A stretch of 8,627 nt of DNA. Origin: Pseudomonadota bacterium. Lineage in GTDB: Bacteria > Pseudomonadota > Alphaproteobacteria > Acetobacterales > Acetobacteraceae. Shown piece by piece: positions 1 to 5,477 of this stretch. Both the position numbers and the translations under genes were made by a program. The stretch lies in contig JAJXXT010000157.1 of assembly GCA_021780935.1 (NCBI GenBank), positions 1-8,627 of the forward strand, read 5' to 3'. How positions within the stretch are numbered: the stretch's first letter is position 1; each line of letters starts with the position of its first letter. Below the pieces are notes generated by a model, which saw nothing but the letters and a program-made list of their open reading frames with translations, was not told where the DNA came from and ran no database searches.

Positions 1-197
1 CCGATCAGGTCGTCGAAGCGCTGCGGGCGGTATTTGCGCGCCAGCACCCGGTAGGGCGCGGCGGCGGGCGGCGGGGCGTCGCCGAACAGGCCCATCCCCT
101 CCTGCGACGGCCCCCCCTGCGACGGCGTGCCGTGCGGCGGATCCCCTGCCGGCGCGGCATCGGGTGTCGGCTCGTCACCGAACAGCGAACCGCCCAT
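1..197 (-). CDS. dnaX: DNA polymerase III subunit gamma/tau, N-terminal fragment
   Basis: Only the first 65 codons are present; the gene continues past the left edge. The minus-strand translation reaches YRVLARKYRPQRFDDLIG, the hallmark opening of DnaX, the clamp-loader ATPase subunit that loads the beta sliding clamp and organises the replisome. The Walker A motif lies outside the window. The ATG at 195-197 is chosen because a GGAG Shine-Dalgarno sequence sits 6 nt upstream (204-207). Before the conserved part there is a Gly/Pro-rich extension of about 47 residues, longer than the few residues seen in E. coli. It contains two similar blocks, SLFGDEPTP and GLFGDAPPP, and a tandem PSQGG/PSQEG duplication. 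An internal ATG at 93-95 opens the second block and is an alternative start. The gene follows ffs on the same strand, an arrangement also known elsewhere. Identification is firm; the exact start is less certain. Confidence 0.93.
   Translation of the reverse strand, partial: MGGSLFGDEPTPDAAPAGDPPHGTPSQGGPSQEGMGLFGDAPPPAAAPYRVLARKYRPQRFDDLI
96..125 (-). repeat. 15-bp in-frame tandem duplication in dnaX
   Basis: Bases 96-110 and 111-125 are two adjacent 15-bp copies differing at one position (T100 versus C115). On the coding strand they encode PSQGG and then PSQEG. The copy at 111-117 is a run of seven C (seven G in the mRNA), a possible slippage site. The repeat lies in the low-complexity leader of DnaX ahead of the conserved ATPase domain, so unit changes would keep the reading frame. 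Confidence 0.85.
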
Positions 198-203
198 CAG
201 GAG

Positions 204-207
204 CTCC
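204..207 (-). promoter_or_regulatory. Ribosome binding site of dnaX
   Basis: GGAG on the minus strand, 6 nt before the ATG at 195-197. It supports that start over the internal ATG at 93-95, which lacks an equally good site. Confidence 0.6.
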
Positions 208-265
208 GGTGCTGCGGATCGGGGGCCATGCCGGGAGAGAGCGCTCCGTCGCCGTTGGGAAACAC

Positions 266-289
266 GGGGTCGCGGTGGGGGTCGCGGTG
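266..289. repeat. 12-bp perfect tandem repeat at the ffs 3' end
   Basis: Two perfect copies of GGGGTCGCGGTG occupy 266-277 and 278-289, in the ffs-dnaX spacer directly after the closing stem of the SRP RNA (one base of overlap with my RNA boundary). No T-rich stretch follows on the minus strand, so this is not an obvious intrinsic terminator. Its role, if any, is unknown. Confidence 0.8.
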
Positions 290-385
290 GAAGGCCGGAC
301 AGCGACCCGGGCGGAAACTCGTTGCGGCTGCTTCCTTCCGGACCTGACCGGGTTGGCGAGGCGCTCGTCCGCCGCCGACCTTCCG
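289..385 (-). ncRNA. ffs: 4.5S signal recognition particle RNA (small bacterial type)
   Basis: The minus strand carries the near-invariant SRP RNA helix 8 core, read from 350 to 325, including GGTCAGGTCCGGAAGGAAGC with its GGAA tetraloop and the asymmetric loop that binds the Ffh M domain. The ends pair: GGAAGGUCGG (384-375) with CCGGCCUUCC (298-289), all ten positions pairing with one U-G wobble. This closes a single long hairpin of about 96 nt, the usual size for the small proteobacterial SRP RNA without an Alu domain. The RNA acts with Ffh and FtsY to target nascent membrane proteins to the Sec translocon. A promoter lies immediately upstream, and dnaX starts 91 bp downstream on the same strand. 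No U-rich terminator is visible, so the 3' end may come from processing of a longer ffs-dnaX transcript. The ends are set from pairing and are good to a few bases. Confidence 0.93.
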
Positions 386-390
386 AGGGG

Positions 391-419
391 TGTTTAGCAC
401 GCGGCGGCCCCGACTCAAG
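391..419 (-). promoter_or_regulatory. Predicted sigma-70-type promoter of ffs
   Basis: On the minus strand a -35-like CTTGAG (419-414) and a -10-like TAAACA (396-391) are separated by 17 bp. The -10 box ends 6-7 bp before the 5' end of the folded SRP RNA near 385, which is the spacing expected for a transcription start there. The region also lies just upstream of the divergent nudC, so its regulation could be shared. Predicted from sequence only. Confidence 0.6.
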
Positions 420-451
420 CGCGGCGGATCGAGCCTGGCCGGGATCGAGAG

Positions 452-1417
452 TTGCCCGGTGGCGGGCGTGCGTGGCAGCTTGCCCGCGTGCTGCTGATCG
501 AAGCCTCCCGCGCCAATGTCTACACCGGCAACCGGCTCGACCGCGTCTCCGCGCGGCGCGAGGACGCGGCCTGGGTGGCCGCCGCGCTCGCCGACCCCGC
601 GAGCCTGTTCGTCCCGGTCTGGCGCGCGCGCAATCTGCTGCGCGGGGTCGCCGAGGGGCGGCCGGAGGCGGTCCTGGTGGACGCCGGAGCGGCGGCGGAG
701 CTGGGGCTCACGGTGGGCGGCTGGGCCCTGCTCGGCATCGACGACGCCGGGCGGGCGGTGTTCGCCGCCGACCTCAGCGCGGTCGAGGATCCGGCCGAGC
801 TGCTGGCGGCCGAGATCGGCAGCTTCACCGATCTGCGCGCCGTCGCCGGGCTGCTCGCGGGACCCGAGGCGGCGCTGCTCGCGCATGCGCGCGCGCTGAT
901 GCACTGGCGCGGCCGGCACGGCTTCTGCGGCGTCTGCGGCGGCGTCTGCGAGCCGGTGAGCGCGGGGCACGTCATGCGCTGCACCGGCTGCGGCGCCAGC
1001 CATTTCCCGCGCACCGATCCGGCGGTGATCATGCTGGTGACGGATGGCGAGCGGGCGCTGCTCGGCCACTCCCAGCGCTTCCCCAACGCGACCATGTATT
1101 CGACCCTGGCCGGCTTCGTGGAACCGGGCGAGAGCCTGGAGGAAGCGGTGGCGCGCGAAGTGCTGGAGGAGGCCGGCATCCGCGTCGGCCGCGTGCGCTA
1201 CCATTCGAGCCAGCCCTGGCCCTTCCCCTCCTCCATCATGCTCGGCTTCTATGCCGAGGCGCTGTCGCATGCGATCACCATCGACCCCGAGGAGCTGAGC
1301 GACGCGCGCTGGTTCACCCGCGCCGAGCTGCGCGACCACGCCGCCCGGGGCTTCACCCTGCCGCGCGCCGACAGCATCGCGCGACGCCTGATCGAGGACT
1401 GGATCGCCGCCCCATGA
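452..1417 (+). CDS. nudC: NAD(+)/NADH diphosphatase, NudC-type Nudix hydrolase
   Basis: 321-aa protein of the NudC family, which hydrolyses NADH or NAD+ to NMN(H) and AMP and, in E. coli, removes NAD caps from RNA. The N-terminal domain contains YTGNRLDR (residues 24-31). A four-Cys zinc ribbon follows (C159, C162, C177, C180). The Nudix box runs from G221 to I243 with the full pattern: E227, R235, E236, E239, E240, G242. The family-diagnostic SQPWPFPS lies at 253-260, shortly after the Nudix box, and separates NudC from generic Nudix enzymes. All expected metal-binding glutamates are present. The listed start is TTG at 452, with only a weak GAG-like site before it; GTG at 488 would remove 12 residues and is a real alternative. 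It is divergent from ffs, and its stop overlaps the next gene's start (ATGA at 1414-1417), so the two are probably translationally coupled. Confidence 0.92.
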   Translation: MPGGGRAWQLARVLLIEASRANVYTGNRLDRVSARREDAAWVAAALADPASLFVPVWRARNLLRGVAEGRPEAVLVDAGAAAELGLTVGGWALLGIDDAGRAVFAADLSAVEDPAELLAAEIGSFTDLRAVAGLLAGPEAALLAHARALMHWRGRHGFCGVCGGVCEPVSAGHVMRCTGCGASHFPRTDPAVIMLVTDGERALLGHSQRFPNATMYSTLAGFVEPGESLEEAVAREVLEEAGIRVGRVRYHSSQPWPFPSSIMLGFYAEALSHAITIDPEELSDARWFTRAELRDHAARGFTLPRADSIARRLIEDWIAAP

Positions 1418-1689
1418 AAACGCTTCCCCTCCTGGTGGTGCTGGCATCGCCGTTGCTGCTCGCGCGCTGCGCGCCGCCGCCCGACCTCGCCACGCCGCAG
1501 GGCCAGTGCCAGGCCCAGGCCAACGAAAACCCCGACGTGCGCCAGCTCGCCGCCGAGACGTCCGGCGGCTCCCCGACGCAGCAGGCGACGGCGCTGCGCG
1601 AACTGCCGCTCGCGCGCCGCCGGGCCTATATCGCCTGCCTGCAGGCGCGCGGCCTCGCACCCAAGGGCGGGGTCGAGCCGGTGCGCTAG
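1414..1689 (+). CDS. Small exported protein, possible atypical lipoprotein, unknown function
   Basis: 91-aa protein whose ATG overlaps the nudC stop as ATGA. It begins MKTLPLLVVLASPLLLARC: a positive N-terminus and a hydrophobic stretch ending at Cys19, then a Pro-rich linker (APPPDLATPQ), the layout of a lipoprotein signal peptide. However, the residue before the Cys is Arg18, where the lipobox normally has Gly, Ala or Ser. Lipidation is therefore doubtful, and the segment could be an uncleaved anchor or an ordinary signal peptide. The rest is Gln/Ala/Arg-rich, polar and probably helical, with two further cysteines (C32, C75) that could form a disulfide in the periplasm. I do not recognise a family. 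The coding call rests on the overlap with nudC, the export-signal-like start and an end 13 bp short of the convergent yejF stop. Confidence 0.65.
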   Translation: MKTLPLLVVLASPLLLARCAPPPDLATPQGQCQAQANENPDVRQLAAETSGGSPTQQATALRELPLARRRAYIACLQARGLAPKGGVEPVR

Positions 1690-1692
1690 AGC

Positions 1693-1711
1693 AACCTGCG
1701 GCTCACAGGTT
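1693..1711. terminator. Possible weak bidirectional terminator between convergent genes
   Basis: AACCTG (1693-1698) and CAGGTT (1706-1711) form a 6-bp perfect inverted repeat with a 7-nt loop, in the 13-bp gap between the plus-strand stop (1689) and the yejF stop (1703-1705) and extending into the yejF 3' end. There is no T tract on either side, so it would be a poor intrinsic terminator. It is the only hairpin I see at this junction. Confidence 0.3.
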
Positions 1712-3301
1712 CCCGGGCGCCGCGCTTTCGAGATCGAACGCCGCCGCCATCAGCGCCCGGGTGTAGGGGTGCTGCGGCGCACCGATGATCGCCTCCACCG
1801 GCCCCGCCTCGACGATCCGGCCGGCGCGCATCACCGCCACGCGATGCGCCATCGCGCGCACGACACGCAGGTCGTGGCTGATGAACAGATAGGCGAGCCC
1901 GTGGTCGCGCTGAAGCCGTTGCAGCAACGTTACGATCTGCGCCTGCACCGACATGTCGAGCGCGCTGGTCGGCTCGTCGAGCACCACGAAGCTCGGGCTC
2001 AGCACCATCGCGCGCGCGATGGCGATGCGCTGGCGCTGCCCGCCGGAGAACTCGTGCGGGTAGCGATCGAGCGCATCGCCGCCGAGCCCCACCTCCTCCA
2101 GCACCGCGGCGACACGCTGCTCGCGCTGCGCGCGCGTCATCGCCGGCGCGTGCACGCCCAGCCCCTCGGCGACGATCTCGCCCACCGGCAGCCGCGGCGA
2201 CAGGCTGCCGAACGGGTCCTGGAAGACGATCTGCATCCGCGCCCGCAGGCGCCGCATCGCCGGCGCGGGCAGGGTCAGCACGTCCTTGCCGGCGAAGGCG
2301 ACATGCCCGCTCGCGGCGGCGAGGCGCAGCAGGGCGTAGCCGGCGGTCGATTTGCCCGAACCGCTCTCGCCCACCAGCGCCAGCGTCTCGCCCACCCGCA
2401 GCGAGAGCGAAATGCCATCGACGGCCCGCACCGCGCCCACCGCACGGCGCAGCACGCCGCGGCGGATCGGGAAATGCACCTTGAGCTCGCGCGCTTCGAG
2501 CAGCACCGGCGCATCCGCCGCGACCGGCGGCGGGCGGCCGCGCGGCTCCGCCTCGATCAGCGCGCGGGTGTAGGGATGTTGCGGTCGGGCAAAGATATCG
2601 GCGGTGCAGCCGGCCTCGACGATCGCCCCCTCCTTCATCACGCAGACGCGATCGGCGTGGCGGCGCACGATGGCGAGGTCGTGGGTGATGAGCAGCAGCG
2701 CCAGGCCGCGCGCGCGTTTCTCGGCGGCCAGCAGCGAGAGGATCTGCGCCTGGACGGAAACATCCAGCGCGGTGGTCGGCTCGTCGGCGATGAGCAGCGG
2801 CGGATCGTTGGCGAGCGCCATCGCGATCATCACGCGCTGCCGCTGCCCGCCGGAAAGCTGGTGCGGGCGCGCGTCGAGCCGGCTCTCGGCGTCGTGGAAG
2901 CCGACCTCGTCGAGCAGCGCGGCGGCGCGCCGGCGCGCGGCGGCCATGGAAATCGGCCGGTGCAGCCGCATCGCCTCGGCGATCTGCTTGCCGATGCGCG
3001 TGAGCGGATTGAGGCTGGTCATCGGCTCCTGGAAAATCATCCCGCCGACGCCGCCGCGCAGCCGGCGCAGCAGCTTCTCCGGCGCGCCGAGCGTCTCGGT
3101 GCCATCGAGCCGCACCCTGCCGCTCGCGACCGCGCCATGCGGCAGCAGGCCGAGCAGCGACAGCGCGGTCAGCGATTTGCCGGAGCCGCTCTCGCCGACG
3201 ATGGCAAGCGTCTCGCCGCGATCGAGGCTGAAGGAGACGTCGCGCACCACCCGCCTCGGCCCGAACGCAACGCCGAGGCGCTCGACGGCCAGCAGCGTCA
3301 C
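1703..3301 (-). CDS. yejF: Peptide ABC transporter, fused double ATPase subunit (YejF)
   Basis: 532-aa ATPase of a YejABEF-type peptide importer, with two complete nucleotide-binding domains in one chain. Domain 1 has Walker A GESGSGKS at 36-43, signature LSGGQRQ at 149-155, Walker B LLIADE at 169-174 and switch His207. Domain 2 has the same Walker A at 311-318, signature FSGGQ at 418-422, Walker B VVLDE at 439-443 and switch His476. Each domain ends with a PQHPYTRAL element (240-248 and 509-517), typical of the C-terminal extension in dipeptide/oligopeptide transporter ATPases. All catalytic motifs are intact, so both sites should hydrolyse ATP. The start is GTG at 3299-3301, overlapping the yejE stop as GTGA. 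Longer upstream versions in this frame lie inside yejE and are not homologous. E. coli YejF is about 529 aa. It is the last gene of the operon. Confidence 0.94.
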   Translation of the reverse strand: MTLLAVERLGVAFGPRRVVRDVSFSLDRGETLAIVGESGSGKSLTALSLLGLLPHGAVASGRVRLDGTETLGAPEKLLRRLRGGVGGMIFQEPMTSLNPLTRIGKQIAEAMRLHRPISMAAARRRAAALLDEVGFHDAESRLDARPHQLSGGQRQRVMIAMALANDPPLLIADEPTTALDVSVQAQILSLLAAEKRARGLALLLITHDLAIVRRHADRVCVMKEGAIVEAGCTADIFARPQHPYTRALIEAEPRGRPPPVAADAPVLLEARELKVHFPIRRGVLRRAVGAVRAVDGISLSLRVGETLALVGESGSGKSTAGYALLRLAAASGHVAFAGKDVLTLPAPAMRRLRARMQIVFQDPFGSLSPRLPVGEIVAEGLGVHAPAMTRAQREQRVAAVLEEVGLGGDALDRYPHEFSGGQRQRIAIARAMVLSPSFVVLDEPTSALDMSVQAQIVTLLQRLQRDHGLAYLFISHDLRVVRAMAHRVAVMRAGRIVEAGPVEAIIGAPQHPYTRALMAAAFDLESAAPGNL

Positions 3302-4326
3302 GACAGCGTCTTCCTCGGATCGAACGCGTCGCGCACCGCCTCGCCGATGAAGATCAGCAGCGCGAGCGTGGTGCCGAGGACGAGAAAGGCGGTGATGCCG
3401 AGCCACGGCGCCTGCAGGTTGTTCTTGCCCTGCGCCACCAGCTCGCCGAGCGAGGGCGAGCCGGGCGGCATGCCGAAGCCGAGGAAATCGAGGCTCGCCA
3501 GCAGCGTCACCGAGCCGGAGAGATTGAACGGCAGGAAGGTCAGGGTCGCGACCATCGCGTTGGGCAGGATGTGGCGCCACATCACCGCGATGTCGCCGAC
3601 GCCGAGCGCCTTGGCGGCGCGCACGTATTCGAGGTTGCGCCCGCGCAGGAACTCGGCGCGCACCACGCCGGTCAGGCTCATCCACTGGAACAGGAGCAGA
3701 AAGATCAGCAGCGTCCAGAACCCGGGCGTGATGATCGAGCCCAGGATGATGAGCAGGTAGAGCTGCGGCATGCCGGACCAGATCTCGATGAAGCGCTGGA
3801 ACAGCAGATCCGTAAGCCCGCCGCGATAGCCCTGGATGGCGCCGGCGGCGATGCCGACCACCGAGGAGACGAAGGTGAGCGCGAAGCCGAACAGGATCGA
3901 GATGCGAAACCCGTAGATCACCCGCGCGAGCACGTCGCGCGCCTGGTCGTCGGTGCCGAGCGGGTTGCGCCAGGTCGGCGGCGAGGGCGCGGGCGAGGGG
4001 AGGTTCTTGACGATCGTGTCGTATCGATAACGGATCGGCGGCCAGACGATCCAGCCATGCGCCTCGATCGCGTGGACCACCGCGGGGTCGGTGAAATCCG
4101 CCTCGGTCGGCAGGAAGTCGGGGCCGAAACGATCCTCGCTCACGCCGTGCAGAACCGGAAACATCAAGGTGCCGCGATAGTCGACGACGAGCGGGCGGTC
4201 GTTGGCGATGAGCTCGGCGAACAGGCTGATGACGAAGAGCGCGGTGAAGATGATGAGCGACCAGTAGCCGCGCCGGTTGGCACGAAACAGCGCGACGCGG
4301 CGGCGGGTGATCGGCGAGAGCGTCAT
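3298..4326 (-). CDS. yejE: Peptide ABC transporter permease (YejE)
   Basis: 342-aa inner-membrane permease, close to the E. coli YejE length of about 341. It opens with LSPITRRR and a first membrane segment at about 21-41. A long periplasmic section (about 42-125) ends in NPLGTDDQARDVLARVIYG (121-139), the motif that precedes the permease core in DppC/OppC-type proteins. Several membrane segments follow at roughly 142-162, 187-220, 258-280 and 311-332. The cytoplasmic EAA loop that contacts YejF is at about 233-258 and includes HILPN at 252-256. ATG at 4326 is chosen because the protein then begins like its family. An in-frame ATG at 4353 would add nine Arg/Ala-rich residues and has a G-rich stretch upstream; it cannot be excluded. 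The chosen ATG overlaps the stop of a 25-codon ORF bridging from yejB. Its own stop overlaps the GTG of yejF. Confidence 0.93.
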   Translation of the reverse strand: MTLSPITRRRVALFRANRRGYWSLIIFTALFVISLFAELIANDRPLVVDYRGTLMFPVLHGVSEDRFGPDFLPTEADFTDPAVVHAIEAHGWIVWPPIRYRYDTIVKNLPSPAPSPPTWRNPLGTDDQARDVLARVIYGFRISILFGFALTFVSSVVGIAAGAIQGYRGGLTDLLFQRFIEIWSGMPQLYLLIILGSIITPGFWTLLIFLLLFQWMSLTGVVRAEFLRGRNLEYVRAAKALGVGDIAVMWRHILPNAMVATLTFLPFNLSGSVTLLASLDFLGFGMPPGSPSLGELVAQGKNNLQAPWLGITAFLVLGTTLALLIFIGEAVRDAFDPRKTLS

Positions 4327-4400
4327 GCCGGCGGCGCGACGACGCCGCCCCATCCCGCCGCCCGCCGCATCGGCGCGCCCAGCATGGCCCCGGCGCTCAT
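4323..4400 (-). CDS. Putative 25-aa bridging ORF between yejB and yejE
   Basis: An ATG at 4398-4400 overlaps the yejB stop (ATGA). The ORF runs 25 codons, from [10 protein letters not shown] to GGVVAPPA, and its TGA (4323-4325) overlaps the yejE ATG (ATGA). It thus fills the 70-bp gap between the two permease genes and could let terminating ribosomes reach yejE, whose own ATG has no visible Shine-Dalgarno sequence. The peptide is Gly/Ala-rich and has no recognisable domain. It may be a translational coupler rather than a functional protein, or a chance ORF in GC-rich DNA. Confidence 0.35.
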   Translation of the reverse strand: MSAGAMLGAPMRRAAGWGGVVAPPA

Positions 4401-5470
4401 GACCGCGTCTCGAAATCGATGCGCGGGTCGACGACGGTGTAGAGCAGGTCGCCCACGATCTGCATCGCCAGGCTGACCAGCGTGTAGACCCAGAGCGTGC
4501 CGAACATCACCGGATAATCGCGCTGCAGTGCCGCCTCGTAGCCGAGCAGGCCGAGCCCGTTGAGCGAGAAGACGATCTCGATCAGCAGCTGCGAGGTGAA
4601 CAGAATGCCGATGAAGGCGGAGGGGAAGCCGGCGACGATCAGCAGCATCGCGTTGCGGAACACGTGACCATAGAGCACGCGCGCGGGTGCTGCCCCCTTG
4701 GCGCGCGCGGTCATCACGTATTGCTTGCCGATCTCCTCGATGAAGCAGTTCTTGGTGAGCAGCGTCAGGGTCGCGAAGCCGCCGACGACGATGGCAATCG
4801 TCGGCAGCACCATGTGCCAGAGATAGTCGAGCGCGCGCGCGGCGAAGCCCCAGTGGGAGGCGCCCTCGCTCGCCAGCCCGCGCAACGGAAAGATCTCGAG
4901 GAAGCTGCCGCCGGCAAACAGCACGACGAGCAGGATCGCGAACAGGAAGCCGGGCACGGCGTAGCCCACCAGGATCGCCGCCGAGGACAGCACGTCGAAG
5001 CGGCTGCCGTCGCGCACCGCCTTGGCGATGCCGAGCGGAATCGACACCGCATAGATGATCAGTGTCGACCACAGGCCGAGCGAGATCGAGACCGGCAGCC
5101 GCTCCTCGATCAGTTGCAGAACCGATTTGTCGCGAAAGAAGCTCTTGCCGAGATCGAAGGTGAGGTAGCCCTTCACCATCAGCAGGAAGCGTTCGAGCGG
5201 CGGCTTGTCGAAGCCGAACATGCGGCGGATGTCGGCGACCAGATGCGGATCGAGCCCGCGCTCGCCGCGGTAGATTCCGCCGCTGCCGCTCGGCGCCTCC
5301 GAGCCGGCGGCGCCGAGGGTTCCCATCACGTTGGCGTGGCCCTTGAGCTGGGCGAGCATCATCTCGACCGGGCCGCCCGGCGCGAGCTGCACGATGGCGA
5401 AATTGATGGCGATGATGCCGAACAGGGTCGGGACCATCAGCGCCAGGCGGCGGATCAGATAAGCGCCCAT
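4397..5470 (-). CDS. yejB: Peptide ABC transporter permease (YejB)
   Basis: 357-aa inner-membrane permease (E. coli YejB is about 364). It begins [19 protein letters not shown], the standard start of DppB/OppB-type permeases, with a membrane segment at about 9-29. A periplasmic loop of roughly 100 residues follows, then membrane segments near 130-150, 165-187, 220-238, 275-300 and 322-346. The EAA loop for the ATPase is at about 248-275, including ARAKGA (255-260) and HVFRN (269-273). The chain ends with VDPRIDF, usual in this family. ATG at 5470 is selected because the family start is there; a longer reading in this frame from 5536 would add 22 residues lying inside the yejA 3' end. No clear ribosome binding site precedes it. 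The yejA stop is only 7 bp upstream, so translation probably depends on coupling to yejA. Confidence 0.94.
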   Translation of the reverse strand: MGAYLIRRLALMVPTLFGIIAINFAIVQLAPGGPVEMMLAQLKGHANVMGTLGAAGSEAPSGSGGIYRGERGLDPHLVADIRRMFGFDKPPLERFLLMVKGYLTFDLGKSFFRDKSVLQLIEERLPVSISLGLWSTLIIYAVSIPLGIAKAVRDGSRFDVLSSAAILVGYAVPGFLFAILLVVLFAGGSFLEIFPLRGLASEGASHWGFAARALDYLWHMVLPTIAIVVGGFATLTLLTKNCFIEEIGKQYVMTARAKGAAPARVLYGHVFRNAMLLIVAGFPSAFIGILFTSQLLIEIVFSLNGLGLLGYEAALQRDYPVMFGTLWVYTLVSLAMQIVGDLLYTVVDPRIDFETRS

Positions 5471-5477
5471 CGGGGCG

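Noticed and set aside
197..1660. 487-aa minus-strand open frame opposite nudC
   Set aside because: It covers the ffs gene and the antisense of nudC, has no recognisable domain, and is low-complexity.
127..1689. 520-aa plus-strand open frame spanning dnaX, ffs and nudC
   Set aside because: It runs antisense to dnaX and ffs and out of frame through nudC with Arg/Gly-rich nonsense; only its last 92 codons, from 1414, look like a real gene.
1769..3760. 663-aa plus-strand open frame opposite yejF and part of yejE
   Set aside because: It is the antisense shadow of a clear double ATPase: Arg/His/Ala-rich, no domains, and explained by codon bias in GC-rich DNA.
3571..4476. 301-aa plus-strand open frame opposite yejE
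   Set aside because: Antisense of a confident permease gene; its His/Asp/Arg-rich composition is typical of GC-rich shadow frames.
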